Source: Salsuginibacillus halophilus
Lineage (GTDB): Bacteria > Bacillota > Bacilli > Bacillales > Marinococcaceae
Direction of reading: 5' to 3'
NCBI RefSeq assembly: GCF_003014715.1
Contig: NZ_PYAV01000005.1
Location: 62,001-126,000 of the forward strand
DNA: 64,000 bases
The notes under the pieces are model-generated. The model was not told the DNA's origin, did not search any database, and saw nothing but the letters and a program-made list of their open reading frames with translations. Below are positions 25,396 through 36,216 of this stretch, in pieces (position 1 is the first letter of the stretch; every line of letters starts with the position of its first letter). The position numbers were made by a program, and so were the translations under genes.

Positions 25396-26853
25396 ATGCG
25401 ACGTTTAACGTCAAATCAAGGTGTACCTGTCGGGGATAATCAAAATTCACGTTCTGCTGGCTCTGATGGCCCGCTTTTACTTGAGGATTATCACCTGCTT
25501 GAAAAGCTGGCTCACTTTGACCGGGAGCGGATCCCGGAGCGGGTTGTACACGCCCGCGGCGCTGGAGCACATGGTGTATTTAAAGTGAAAAACTCGATGA
25601 AGCGTTATACATCTGCTGCATTTTTAGGAGAAGAAGGAAAAGAAACGCCGGTTTTCACGCGTTTTTCTACAGTGATTCATGGTGCACATTCACCGGAGAC
25701 ATTGCGCGATCCACGCGGGTTTTCCGTAAAATTTTATACAGAAGAAGGTAACTACGATTTTGTCGGTAACAACCTGCCTGTCTTCTTTATCCGCGACACG
25801 ATTAAGTTTCCGGATGTGATCCACTCCTTAAAACCGGATCCACGTACAAATGTGCAGGATCCAAACCGTTACTGGGACTTTATGGCGAACTCCCCGGAGT
25901 CGACGAACATGCTGCTGCACTTGTTTACCGATGAAGGGATCCCAGCTTCTTACCGTCATATGCGGGGCTCAAGCGTTCACGCGTTCCGCTGGGTGAATGA
26001 GCACGGCAATTCCGTTTATGTGAAAAAGCGCTGGGTACCAAAAGAAGGTATGAAAAACTTATCGGTTGAAGACGCGGCAGAAATTCAAGGGAAAGATTTC
26101 AACCATGCAACGGTTGATCTTTATCAAGCGATTGAAGAGGGTAATTATCCGGAATGGGATCTTTACGTGCAGATTCTTGACCCGGCAGACATGGATAACT
26201 TTGATTTCCACCCGCTTGACGCGACAAAAGACTGGCTTGAAGAGGATATCCCATACACTTTTGTTGGAACAATGACGTTAAATAAAAATCCTGATGATGT
26301 GTTTGCAGAGACGGAGCAGGTCAGCTTTAACCCTGGCGTTACTGTTCCGGGCATTCACCCGTCGGAAGATAAGCTGCTGCAGGGTCGTATCTTCTCTTAC
26401 TCAGATACGCAGCGTTACCGCGTCGGCACGAACTATTTGCAGCTTCCGATCAACTGTCCATTTGCTAAAGTGGAAACGAACCAGCGTAACGGCTACATGA
26501 CTTACAATCAAGATACAAATCCGGTCAACTATGAGCCAAACGGCTACAGTCCGGAAGACGAACCAAAAGAAGATCCAAATTATAAAGAAGTGTTTTATCC
26601 CGTTTCCGGACAAGCCGGCCAGCAGGCGATTGAAAAGAAAGATGAATTCGGACAAGCTGGCCGGATCTGGCGCACGTATGATCAAGAAACGAAAGATCAA
26701 GTGATTAAAAACATCGGAAGCGATTTACAAGGTATCGATCAGTACACGGCAATGCTTGCCATCTGTAACTTCTACCGGGCGGATGAAAACCTCGGGCAGC
26801 AGCTTGCAGAAAAAGCAGGCATTGATATCAGCCCGTATGTCGGCCAGATGTAA
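25396..26853 (+). CDS. katA: Catalase, monofunctional small-subunit heme type
   Basis: Decomposes hydrogen peroxide. The distal histidine motif RVVHARGAGAHG places the catalytic His at residue 52, VGNNLPVFFIRD supplies the distal Asn, and RIFSYSDTQRYRVG carries the heme-ligating Tyr335. At 485 aa it belongs to the small-subunit clade. A strong GAGGAGG lies before the ATG. I see no PerR box in the short upstream region. It stands alone with its own terminator. Confidence 0.95.
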   Translation: MRRLTSNQGVPVGDNQNSRSAGSDGPLLLEDYHLLEKLAHFDRERIPERVVHARGAGAHGVFKVKNSMKRYTSAAFLGEEGKETPVFTRFSTVIHGAHSPETLRDPRGFSVKFYTEEGNYDFVGNNLPVFFIRDTIKFPDVIHSLKPDPRTNVQDPNRYWDFMANSPESTNMLLHLFTDEGIPASYRHMRGSSVHAFRWVNEHGNSVYVKKRWVPKEGMKNLSVEDAAEIQGKDFNHATVDLYQAIEEGNYPEWDLYVQILDPADMDNFDFHPLDATKDWLEEDIPYTFVGTMTLNKNPDDVFAETEQVSFNPGVTVPGIHPSEDKLLQGRIFSYSDTQRYRVGTNYLQLPINCPFAKVETNQRNGYMTYNQDTNPVNYEPNGYSPEDEPKEDPNYKEVFYPVSGQAGQQAIEKKDEFGQAGRIWRTYDQETKDQVIKNIGSDLQGIDQYTAMLAICNFYRADENLGQQLAEKAGIDISPYVGQM

Positions 26854-26874
26854 ACTGTTTCGGTTACAAAATGC

Positions 26875-26905
26875 AAGGGCCCTCACATCGAGTGGGGGTC
26901 TTTTT
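26875..26905 (+). terminator. Terminator after the catalase gene
   Basis: GGGCCCTCAC and GTGGGGGTC pair around ATCGA, followed by five T. Confidence 0.65.
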
Positions 26906-26925
26906 AACGATAAACATAGGCGGGC

Positions 26926-27021
26926 GAAGTGCGCGAAGACTGTGATGAAGTGCGCGAAGACTGTGACGAGGTGCGCGAAGACTGTGACGAGGTGCGCGAA
27001 GACTGTGATGAAGTGCGAGAA
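26926..27021. repeat. 21-base tandem repeat
   Basis: Four full units and a partial fifth of GAAGTGCGCGAAGACTGTGAT. Units differ only at the last base and at one A/G position. Because 21 is divisible by 3 the frames stay open, but no start or ribosome-binding site makes a gene convincing. It lies between the convergent catalase and ydiK-like genes. Confidence 0.8.
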
Positions 27022-27053
27022 ACCAATAGCGGAAGTACGAAAAAGATCCGATC

Positions 27054-27085
27054 ATCATATTACGATGACCGGATCTGTTCTTTTG
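27054..27085 (-). terminator. Terminator after the ydiK-like gene (possibly bidirectional)
   Basis: AGATCCG pairs with CGGATCT, and an inner TCATC/GATGA extends the stem. It follows the stop of the minus-strand ydiK-like gene and has A/T tracts on both sides. Confidence 0.6.
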
Positions 27086-27086
27086 T

Positions 27087-27287
27087 TTACTGGTTTTGAT
27101 TCTGTTTCTCTGCTTTTTTCGCTTGAAACGCGCGAAAAACAATGGCAAAGTCAATCGCTGCAACAGCTGCAAACATGATACTCCATACGTCCCAGCCGCC
27201 TGCGCTCACACTTTCAATCGCTAGAAACAAAAACAGCATGCCAAGTGCCGTATAAATCCATATGGTCGCCGTGTGCGACATTTTCAT
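27087..27287 (-). CDS. ydiK: YdiK-like small membrane protein
   Basis: A 66-residue protein with two hydrophobic helices and a basic-polar tail ending KAEKQNQNQ. It matches the position of ydiK in B. subtilis, next to the CPBP gene and groES; the function is unknown. AGGAGGCG precedes the ATG at good distance. Its start overlaps the end of the upstream ydiL-like gene by 4 bases, so the two are translated together. Confidence 0.75.
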   Translation of the reverse strand: MKMSHTATIWIYTALGMLFLFLAIESVSAGGWDVWSIMFAAVAAIDFAIVFRAFQAKKAEKQNQNQ

Positions 27288-28042
27288 CGTAAAACGCCTC
27301 CTATCAAGTGAACAATGAACTGAAGTTCTTCTTCAAAGTCTGCAAACTGCGGTCCAAGCGCCGCAAACAAATTCATAATTACGTGGGCAATGATCGGAAC
27401 GAGAATCCGGTTTGTTTTCACATACAAATACGCAAAAACGAAGCCGACCGCTAAGTAAACGAGCAGGTTTTCAAGATCCACGTGCACAATCGAGAAGATG
27501 AACGAGCTGATTAACGCCGCCCAGAAAAAGTTCATCCGCTTATACAATGAGCCGAACAGCACTTTCCGAAAGACGATTTCTTCAAGGATCGGACCGATCA
27601 CGACCACAACCATAATAAAGATCGGGAAAGATTCAATAAACTGCAGAATCTGCTCTGTATTTTCAGAGCCAGGTTCGATTCCTAAAAGTGAAGATTGAAT
27701 GAAAACGGCGGTGGCTTGGGCGAACATTGCTAAGAAAAAACCTGCAATGATCCAAAAAGTCACCGGACCTGGGCCGGCCTTTTCAATTCTCGGTTGTTCG
27801 TGGCGCTCGGGTAGTAAAAGCACCCCAATAATGATGAGCGCGATGATAAAGCTGATGATGTTCCACCAAACAACAGCTTGACTTAAATCAAATCCGAGAA
27901 TAGCAACAAGCGCCGGCATTCCAATAAAACCGGATAAATGCATCGCAATATACGTAATTAAAATGATCCAGTATCGACGAACCAAAAGTGTGCGGCCCCC
28001 TCTTAATTGCATATAGGACATCAGTTGATAAACCATTGGCAT
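27284..28042 (-). CDS. ydiL: CPBP family intramembrane glutamic endopeptidase (YdiL type)
   Basis: Multi-spanning protein with the Abi/CPBP motifs: EEIVFRKVLFGSLY with the paired catalytic Glu and Arg, FSIVHVDLENLLVYLAVGFVFAYLYVKT with the first His, and AHVIMNLFAA with the second. Members are membrane proteases or of unknown role. The start at 28042 lacks a clear ribosome-binding site; a TTG near 27985 with AAGAGGGGG in front is a real alternative. Located as ydiL beside groESL in B. subtilis. Confidence 0.85.
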   Translation of the reverse strand: MPMVYQLMSYMQLRGGRTLLVRRYWIILITYIAMHLSGFIGMPALVAILGFDLSQAVVWWNIISFIIALIIIGVLLLPERHEQPRIEKAGPGPVTFWIIAGFFLAMFAQATAVFIQSSLLGIEPGSENTEQILQFIESFPIFIMVVVVIGPILEEIVFRKVLFGSLYKRMNFFWAALISSFIFSIVHVDLENLLVYLAVGFVFAYLYVKTNRILVPIIAHVIMNLFAALGPQFADFEEELQFIVHLIGGVLR

Positions 28043-28180
28043 TGTACCACAATATGCACATTCCGGTCTGTTATCAGCTTTTTTTCAATTTTTGTTCAAA
28101 TATTTTCAGGTTAAATTTAAGCTCCATAGGGAATAGACTTCCTTGTGCGGTGAAAATTGAAAATAAAATGAGTTAAGGGC

Positions 28181-28209
28181 TTGCAAAACGAAGCTGAACC
28201 TTTTATTAT
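28181..28209 (+). promoter_or_regulatory. SigmaA promoter of groESL
   Basis: TTGCAA at 28181-28186, a 17-base spacer and TATTAT at 28204-28209, directly before the CIRCE element. The overlapping TATAAT at 28210-28215 has no properly placed -35. Confidence 0.65.
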
Positions 28210-28220
28210 TATAATTGGCG

Positions 28221-28247
28221 TTAGCACTCGTTGAACTTAAGTGCTAA
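28221..28247. promoter_or_regulatory. CIRCE operator for HrcA
   Basis: TTAGCACTC, nine bases, then AAGTGCTAA. One base differs from the consensus GAGTGCTAA in the right arm. HrcA bound here represses groESL until heat or folding stress. Confidence 0.93.
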
Positions 28248-28328
28248 CAATCGACAAAACCGCTAATGGCTTGTCGGCTCGTAAAATGCACAGCTGGCAG
28301 CCGCAATACTTAAAGGAGGGTGTTTTAG

Positions 28329-28613
28329 ATGATTAAGCCTCTAGGAGATCGCGTAGTGATCGAACAAGTAGAGCAGGAAGAAAAAACGGCAAGCGGGATT
28401 GTGCTGCCGGACTCTGCCAAGGAGAAGCCGCAGGAAGGCAGCGTAGTAGCTGTAGGAACCGGCCGCCTGACAGACAACGGTGAGCGTGTTGCGCTTGAAG
28501 TTAGCGAAGGCGACAAAGTGGTTTACTCTAAGTTTGCCGGCACAGAGATTGAGTACGACGGGAAGCAGTATCTCATTCTCCGCGAAAGCGACCTGCTTGC
28601 AGTTATTGGCTAA
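28329..28613 (+). CDS. groES: Co-chaperonin GroES
   Basis: A 94-residue heptameric lid of the chaperonin. [36 protein letters not shown] is the typical N-terminal half, with the mobile loop within it, and the end reads [24 protein letters not shown] precedes the ATG. First gene of the HrcA-controlled operon. Confidence 0.98.
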   Translation: MIKPLGDRVVIEQVEQEEKTASGIVLPDSAKEKPQEGSVVAVGTGRLTDNGERVALEVSEGDKVVYSKFAGTEIEYDGKQYLILRESDLLAVIG

Positions 28614-28653
28614 TCCAATCACCTGAACGCATAAAAATGAATCGATTCTTTAG

Positions 28654-30312
<1,659 letters not shown>

Positions 30313-30369
30313 TCATGCGCCCGGCTTCCTGAATCGAGCAGCAACTGCTTGATTCCCCGCTGGTGCTTT

Positions 30370-30406
30370 AAAAAACTTCCCTCATTACGATGGGGGAAGT
30401 TTTTTT
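30370..30406 (+). terminator. Terminator after groEL
   Basis: AAAAAACTTCCC pairs with GGGGAAGTTTTTTT around TCATTACGATG. Confidence 0.88.
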
Positions 30407-31283
30407 GTATGTAAGGGGATTTTTTAAGGCGACGCTTTTGTTTCAAAGAAGAGTGTGTGGAGTTAAATAAAATAAGAATAGATCAAGAGGAGAAGGGGGA
30501 TGAGCAATATAAGTTCGATTTTACCATTAAGTTAAACTTAAGGGATAAAACAAATTTTCACAACAATAATGACAAAAATGGTGAAAGTTGCTAAATTATA
30601 AGAAGAAATTTTTTAAGGAAATCATGATAAGTTTTTATCTCTTGTACGGTGGAAGCCTATACCTTCAACCCAGGAGTGTTCCTTTCGCCGCTATCGATGA
30701 CTTTTCCCTGCGCCGGCGCTTTTCTTACAGAACGATCTTGATTGATCTTGAAACCCGCGTGTCTTTTGATCTATTCGAAGGAAGAACAGAAGATGTGGTG
30801 CGCCGTCGTCTTGAGAAGCTCCCGAACCTCAAAGTGATTTCCCTGGACGGGGCAAAAGCTTATGCTTCAGCGGCTTCAAACCTTCCATGACACGTTGTGC
30901 AGGTCATGGTAAACGTGAGGCATACTTTAACTGCCATCACTGCGGCAAGCACTATACATCATACGTAGCAGATAAACGGGGAAGGAAGTGGCAACGGTAA
31001 CTGGGGGCTGAAAAGAGCGTGTCACAGCAGCTGACACTAAGTCCAAGATTATCGGCACGTATGCAAAAACTGAAGACCAGTCTGTATGATGTAACTCCAC
31101 ACTTTTGAAGACCGGTACGTTAGATCCGTTGTAAAGTCATGAAGCACGTTGTTGAAAAAGAAGCGGGGAGTTCAACTTACTGAGAGTATTAACATGGAAG
31201 CTAAGGTTACATTCACTGCCTTTTGTTTGTATAATACTAAGGGAATCTATGATAATCTATAAATTTATGGGGGGGATAATTTC
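30407..31283. other. Degraded intergenic region with transposase remnants
   Basis: Besides the ISL3 fragment described separately, I see no intact gene. A 37-codon frame at 30886-30999 (MTRCAGHGK..., with a CxxC pair at NCHHCGKHY) could be a zinc-ribbon remnant, but has no good ribosome-binding site. The rest looks like decayed sequence. Confidence 0.5.
30640..30890 (+). pseudogene. ISL3-family transposase remnant
   Basis: The translated stretch AAIDDFSLRRRFSYRTILIDLETR followed by DLFEGRTEDVVRRRLEKLPNLKVISLDGAKAYASAA matches the core of ISL3 DDE transposases (IDDFA.RKG..YGT..VDL.T and the later V..D....YA). Only about 80 of about 400 residues remain, with no start region and a stop after the fragment. 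I see no inverted repeats of the element. Confidence 0.75.
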
Positions 31284-32318
31284 ATGGAGAAACTAAAAGA
31301 AATGTCACAGAAAGCCTGGGCGCCATTTGTACTGGTACTACTCATCGCGCCACTGTTCGCTTTTAATATAACGCCGTTTGCAGGAGTGGTTATTGCAGGG
31401 TTCGGTCTTTATCTACTATGGAAGCATGAGCACTTTGCAAAGGCAGGGAGAATTGCTACTACTGGAGCGTTATCCTTTATCGCACTGATCGGGTTCGTCG
31501 CCGCCGCAGAATCAGGCGGCGATGAGGTAGCCGAGGAAGAAGCGGAAGAAGAATCTGCTACTGAAGCTGATGAAGAAGAAGCTTCTGAAGAAGACGCGAC
31601 CGAGGAAGAAGCTACGGAGGTAGAAGAATCGGAAGCTGAAGAACCGGAGTCGAAAGAATACAGGGTTGATCCTTCTGTTGAGTTTGGGGATGACTCCGTG
31701 GTAATTACGATTGAGACGGACGTTCCTGACGGGATTGAGTTTGCCTACGAAGTTGAGCATGTGGAAGACTTTGACCACTGGGAAGAAGGCGAATTGGTAA
31801 TCGAAGACAGCCAGACTTCTGTTGAAGTGGATATCACTGATTATCCGGGCGGAGAAATCCTGGTATGGATCGGCCTGTCCGGTGCTACAAGCGATGAGGA
31901 CTTGGTTAAGGAAGCGTTTGGTGACTGGCAGGGATCGGAAGTGTCCGGAGACCTGTCAGAGGATGAATCCGGGATGCTTTACACGTATGAAGAAACTTTC
32001 CAAAGGGAAGTGGAAGCTGAAGAAGAAATGACGCTTTCACAGGAAAACGCAATAGGATCAGCAGAAGACTATCTTGCCTTTTCCGCTTTTTCTAAAGAAG
32101 GGCTTATAGATCAACTAGAATATGAAGGATTCAGTAATGAGGACGCAACATTCGCCGTTGAATATATTGACGTGGACTGGTACGAACAGGCAGTTAAGAG
32201 CGGCGAGGCTTATCTGGATTACTCGAATTTCTCCAGAAGCGGCTTAATAGACCAACTGGAATATGAGGGTTTTACAAACAGTCAGGCAACACACGCAGTA
32301 GATGAAATCGGACTATAA
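31284..32318 (+). CDS. Membrane protein with acidic linker and two C-terminal Ltp repeats
   Basis: A 344-residue protein. Residues 10-75 form two or three membrane helices. Residues 76-125 are extremely Glu/Asp/Ala-rich, then an all-beta region follows. The last 90 residues contain two copies of a motif (YLxxSxFSxxGLIDQLEYEGF and a following A-T-x-AV) at about 257-300 and 306-344, matching the Ltp repeat of host cell surface-exposed lipoproteins. In lactic phages such a protein blocks DNA injection of other phages; whether that holds here is unknown. GGGGGGG precedes the ATG. Confidence 0.8.
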   Translation: MEKLKEMSQKAWAPFVLVLLIAPLFAFNITPFAGVVIAGFGLYLLWKHEHFAKAGRIATTGALSFIALIGFVAAAESGGDEVAEEEAEEESATEADEEEASEEDATEEEATEVEESEAEEPESKEYRVDPSVEFGDDSVVITIETDVPDGIEFAYEVEHVEDFDHWEEGELVIEDSQTSVEVDITDYPGGEILVWIGLSGATSDEDLVKEAFGDWQGSEVSGDLSEDESGMLYTYEETFQREVEAEEEMTLSQENAIGSAEDYLAFSAFSKEGLIDQLEYEGFSNEDATFAVEYIDVDWYEQAVKSGEAYLDYSNFSRSGLIDQLEYEGFTNSQATHAVDEIGL

Positions 32319-32346
32319 AAAACACACGAGGAAGTAAATTTATCGT

Positions 32347-32498
32347 AATGCTGAACAACTCGGGTCTGCTGGTTAATGAAATCGGCTCCTATGAGGCAAG
32401 TGGCACGCAACAGTTCGACACTGGTGGTATTTTTTGTTCAATGTTGAAGCTGACGGTGATTGGACTATTGAAGTGAAAGATTATAATAAATATGCAAT
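32347..32498 (+). pseudogene. Frameshifted remnant of an exported-protein domain
   Basis: One frame reads LVNEIGSYEASGTQQFDTGG, and the next frame continues NVEADGDWTIEVKDYNK. The switch lies near a six-T run at about 32428-32433. The pattern looks like the C-terminal beta domain of small Firmicute lipoproteins, recognised only loosely. Confidence 0.5.
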
Positions 32499-32535
32499 AA
32501 AGACGACACCAGCAAGTTTGTGGTGTCGTCTTTTT
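32499..32535 (+). terminator. Intrinsic terminator
   Basis: AAAGACGACACCA (32499-32511) pairs with TGGTGTCGTCTTT (32521-32533), followed by T. Confidence 0.85.
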
Positions 32536-32661
32536 GAGTAATTTGTGTCCATAAAGGTGACCGAACCACTTATAACTTGTTTGCAACGATTATAATATTA
32601 ATATTAAGAAAACCTAATTCAACACGGTTTTAAAATTTATTTAAAGCCATTGTAGTGAGTT

Positions 32662-32689
32662 AGGCATGGGTGGCATGATGTAATCATGC
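32662..32689 (+). repeat. Second copy of the groEL 3' end
   Basis: 28 bases match 30291-30318 (last codons and stop of groEL) with one difference. The copy sits 2.4 kb downstream and is not part of a gene. Its core GCATGATGTAATCATGC is itself palindromic. Confidence 0.7.
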
Positions 32690-32764
32690 CACGACCCTGC
32701 CCTTGATATCAACGCATTTTCGGAGCGTTAGCCTTCCGATTGCGAACATGTTAAATGTAAAAGT

Positions 32765-32808
32765 AGAGGTCCCTCATAAGTGGATTGAACTTATGGGGGA
32801 TCTCTTTA
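32765..32808 (+). terminator. Intrinsic terminator
   Basis: AGAGGTCCCTCATAAG pairs with CTTATGGGGGATCTCT around a 9-base loop, followed by T. It lies 75 bases after the second groEL tail copy, like the true groEL terminator after groEL. Confidence 0.75.
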
Positions 32809-33048
32809 TTTATCTATTGGTAACGTTTTGGGCTTTTCTGAAGGTTAGGATCTGTGCGAACAAGAATCTTTGACTTCGCAGAATGGAAAGACATTAATAT
32901 AGATGCGGTATCCAAGTGTTTTGCACAACTTATGACATAAAGTCGTTTTTTTGTTTATGATCCCAGGTGTTGTGCTAAAATGTTTGACGTGCGTTTCATT
33001 ACATCATCTAACCATAAACATGGTTTTAAAGATCGGGGGAGGTTGAAC

Positions 33049-34266
33049 GTGGCAGAAAATGATTTACAAACGAAAACGTATACGTCAAAGCAGCGACTAA
33101 GTGTTCTGATGGGAGCAGCATTTTTAATGGCTACTTCCGCAATTGGACCGGGTTTTCTCACCCAAACTGCAGTTTTCACTGAAGAACTGCTCGCAAGCTT
33201 TGCTTTTGTCATTTTAGTTTCAATTATTTTAGATATTGGCGCCCAATTAAACATTTGGCGGATTATTGCCGTAGCCCGTATGAAAGGACAAGATATTGCC
33301 AATCAAGTCTTTCCCGGCCTCGGTTACGTCGTGGCTTTTTTCATTGTACTCGGCGGATTGGCATTTAATATTGGTAATGTTGCCGGCGGCGGTCTTGGTG
33401 TAAATGCGTTATTTGGATTTGATACTCGAATTGGCGCAGTTTTAACTGGTATCATTTGCATTGGAATATTTATGTCGAAAGAAGCAGGCGTGGCGATGGA
33501 TAAAATTGTCCGCTATCTCGGTGCAATGATGATTTTATTAACGGCTTATGTGATGGTGGTTAGTAACCCTCCTTATGCACAGGCAGCTATAGAGACAGTG
33601 GCACCAATCGAGCTCGACCTTTATGCTATTATAACTGTCGTTGGCGGAACGGTCGGCGGTTATATTACCTTTGCAGGCGGTCATCGTTTACTTGATGCAG
33701 GCATTACCGGTAAGGAAAACCTGCGCTATGTTACGAACACATCCATCATGGGGATTATTGTAGCTTCGATTATGCGTGCGATTCTTTTCCTGGCCATTTT
33801 AGGTGTGGTTTATGCCGGTTTTAATTTGAATCCAGATAACCCGACGGCTTCTGTCTTTTACTTCGCTGCAGGGGATGTTGGTCTTCGGTTATTTGGTTTA
33901 GTGCTCTGGGCAGCTGGTATTACGTCAGTGGTTGGGGCTGCTTATACTTCCGTGACATTCTTGTCGACATTTCATCACAGCATTGAGCGCAACCGGCGTT
34001 ATTGGACGATAGGTTTTATTATCTTTTCGACTGGGGTATTTGCCTTAATTGGTGAACCAGTTCTTCTTCTCGTCTTAGCAGGTGCTTTTAACGGTCTGAT
34101 TTTACCGTTAACGCTGGGATCAATTTTACTAGCCGCGCACAAAACGAAGATTGTAGGAGATTACAAACATCCGATCTGGCTCACGATTTTTGGTGCCATC
34201 GTTGTTTTACTAATGGCGTATTTTGGCGTTTATACATTAATCACAAGCATTCCGGATTTAATTTAA
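33049..34266 (+). CDS. NRAMP-related membrane transporter (YcsG-like)
   Basis: A 405-residue protein with about eleven membrane helices. The first helix reads ATSAIGPGFLTQTAVFTEE where metal-transporting NRAMPs have DPGN, so the metal-binding Asp and Asn are missing. The overall pattern resembles B. subtilis YcsG, whose substrate is not a divalent metal as far as I know. The GTG at 33049 has GGGGGAGG at proper spacing; an upstream ATG frame has none. A terminator follows. No transport partner gene is adjacent. Confidence 0.8.
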   Translation: MAENDLQTKTYTSKQRLSVLMGAAFLMATSAIGPGFLTQTAVFTEELLASFAFVILVSIILDIGAQLNIWRIIAVARMKGQDIANQVFPGLGYVVAFFIVLGGLAFNIGNVAGGGLGVNALFGFDTRIGAVLTGIICIGIFMSKEAGVAMDKIVRYLGAMMILLTAYVMVVSNPPYAQAAIETVAPIELDLYAIITVVGGTVGGYITFAGGHRLLDAGITGKENLRYVTNTSIMGIIVASIMRAILFLAILGVVYAGFNLNPDNPTASVFYFAAGDVGLRLFGLVLWAAGITSVVGAAYTSVTFLSTFHHSIERNRRYWTIGFIIFSTGVFALIGEPVLLLVLAGAFNGLILPLTLGSILLAAHKTKIVGDYKHPIWLTIFGAIVVLLMAYFGVYTLITSIPDLI

Positions 34267-34278
34267 GAAAACAGAAAA

Positions 34279-34312
34279 AGTGGCTGTGGTATTTTATGAC
34301 CGCAGCCGCTTT
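34279..34312 (+). terminator. Terminator after the NRAMP-like gene
   Basis: AGTGGCTGTGGT pairs with ACCGCAGCCGCT over 12 base pairs (two G-T), followed by a short T run. The first codons of the next open frame lie inside the 3' arm. Confidence 0.75.
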
Positions 34313-35249
34313 AACATTTAGAGAATTGATTAATGTAGAGCCTGATCTTGTCAGCGCTGCAGGCATTCAGTCAATTGATGAACGCTATCCATCTGAAAAA
34401 GATGATACCCCCCACCAAATCAACGGTCCTTTAAAAGAGCTGGCCCGGTTGATGGAGCATTCTCTTCCGGAGCGCATCCACTACGGCGAGCCGGTTCATA
34501 AGATTGATACAGATCAAGATAAGGTGAAGGTTGTGACGAGTGAAAGAACGTGGACAGCAGATGGTGTAATTGCAGCAATTCCTCCGGCTGTGGCAGCAAA
34601 CATCACTTTGTCGAAAGACTTGGATGCACACTTTCGCGAAGCGCTTGAAAGTTATATCAATGGTGCAATCATAAAGATCACTTGGGACTATACTGCACCC
34701 TTTTGGGAAAAGGCCATAGGTAATGAAAAAACGCAGGCGGTTCGTGAAGTCATTTACACAGATCCAGAAGGGGTTACTGTGACGGATGCTTCAGCCCGTG
34801 GGAACAACAACCGGCTCACAATGTTTATCGGTGCAGGTAAAGCTGTGGAACTTAATCGCCATTCGGAAGAAGAAATCATGGAACAAGCAGCGTCCTGGTT
34901 GACTGAAGCGTTCGGGCGAGAGGCAGCGCAATATAAAAGTTGCAATCTGACAAGGTGGGTGGAAGAGCCTTGGTGCGGCGGTGGTTATGGTGCTGCGATC
35001 CGATACGGAGGTAACATTCATTCTCCTGCACATCTTCACGAGCCATACAACAGGGTGATGTTTAGCTCAAGTGAACTATCGGAAACATTTCCCCATTTTA
35101 TGGAGGGAGCGCTCCGAGCTGGGAGAAGTGCAGCAGGAAAAATGATTGCCCACCTGACTGGGTTTAAGATCTTTCTCTTTCAAAGTACAAACCGTCCCGG
35201 TGCTTGCCCTAATCCAACGTGGAGAACCGTTCCATCATTTATTTTTTGA
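34296..35249 (+). pseudogene. Flavin amine oxidase, N-terminally truncated
   Basis: The visible 317 residues match the substrate domain and C-terminal FAD part of monoamine-oxidase-type enzymes: VKVVTSERTWTADGVIAAIPP, the EEPWCGGGY region, and FMEGALRAGRSAAGKM near the end (family: GA..SG..AA). The N-terminal FAD-binding GxGxxG segment is missing, and the apparent start lies inside the preceding terminator hairpin with no ribosome-binding site. It is therefore a remnant. The last 30 residues may be non-native sequence after the original stop was lost. Confidence 0.75.
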
Positions 35250-35441
35250 TGATTCTCACGACACCAGTTTCCAAACACCAATTCCACACTTTTAAGCGAA
35301 GGTCCCCCGATAACATTCAGGCAGCTCAAACCACCTCTGTGTATTACGACCGCACAGCGGTTTAAATGTTCCGGTGACAGAAATAGGGGGATGGTTAAAA
35401 ACAAGCTGAAATTCAGTTAGGCTTCGAAGATCAGCGTGGTT

Positions 35442-36173
35442 TTAACCCGTTACCGTTGTATCATGATTCTTCTGCTGCTGAAGTCGGGAGATAACCTCCT
35501 CCATAAAGATAAAGAAGATGGTACGTGTTTTTTCGAATGCCTGCAGGTCTGGGTCCTGAGGAAAGGACGAAAGCTGAAAAATGTAGTCTGCACTGCTGTC
35601 TCGTGTATTGAGTGGCTCCTCTAACACAAGCGTAACTTGCCCACCACGATCCTGCACTTTTTTGATCAGCGGTTCAAAAGAGGTAAAGGTGCCGGTGACA
35701 GAAAAAATAACCAAAAGCGTATCTGCTCCTACAAGCTGGTTGGCGTAGTCTTCGTGATGGGTGACGAGAATATTTTTTTCCGTCACCGTCTGAAGTTTAT
35801 AGCTGAAGTATTCCGCTGCAATATGAGAAGGGCCGAGCCCGAAAAGGATCACCTTTGGAAATTGGTGAAAGATGGATACAAAGTCAGCTGCAGGTGCAGG
35901 GTCGTAATGTTCTAAAAACTGAAGAAGACGTCTAATTTCGCTGGAAGGCTGCTTTTTTGGCACCTCTTCCTGTCCGCTGAAATAACGCTTGTACTGTTTA
36001 AAGCTTTCAAAGCCGAGTTTACGTACGAGCTTGGATATCTTCGAAGGAGAGACCCCGCATACTTCTGCTGCTTTCACGATCGTCAGCGCTTCCTGCTCCC
36101 GTACGATGGCGGTCAGCGTCTCGTGCGTTGTTTTTTCCAACTCGGTTAAATGGTCTGTTCGTAAAGTTAGCAT
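35442..36173 (-). CDS. RpiR-family transcriptional regulator
   Basis: A 243-residue protein with an N-terminal helix-turn-helix (VREQEALTIVKAAEVCGVSPSKISKLVRKLGF) and a C-terminal SIS sugar-phosphate domain (KVILFGLGPSHIAAEYFSYKL, and TLLVIFSVTGTF). Such regulators sense phosphorylated sugars. The start at 36173 is chosen because GTGAGG lies before it; a longer frame would overlap the kinase gene. It is the last gene of the minus-strand cluster, 43 bases after the kinase, and probably regulates it. Confidence 0.88.
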   Translation of the reverse strand: MLTLRTDHLTELEKTTHETLTAIVREQEALTIVKAAEVCGVSPSKISKLVRKLGFESFKQYKRYFSGQEEVPKKQPSSEIRRLLQFLEHYDPAPAADFVSIFHQFPKVILFGLGPSHIAAEYFSYKLQTVTEKNILVTHHEDYANQLVGADTLLVIFSVTGTFTSFEPLIKKVQDRGGQVTLVLEEPLNTRDSSADYIFQLSSFPQDPDLQAFEKTRTIFFIFMEEVISRLQQQKNHDTTVTG

Positions 36174-36216
36174 AGCATCGGGCCTCACTTTCGTATAATT
36201 ATGTGCCGCCACACTG

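Larger units (their letters stand above)
32319..33048. other. Intergenic region with remnants and two terminators
   Basis: Holds a frameshifted coding remnant (32347-32498), a terminator (32499-32535), a second copy of the groEL tail (32662-32689) and another terminator (32765-32808). No intact gene is visible. Confidence 0.6.

Noticed and set aside
26756-27178. 140-residue frame with KCAKTV repeats
   Set aside because: Begins inside the catalase gene in another frame and is driven by the 21-base repeat; no translation signals.
30886-30999. 37-residue zinc-ribbon peptide
   Set aside because: A CxxC pair is present, but there is no ribosome-binding site and the surroundings are decayed transposon sequence.
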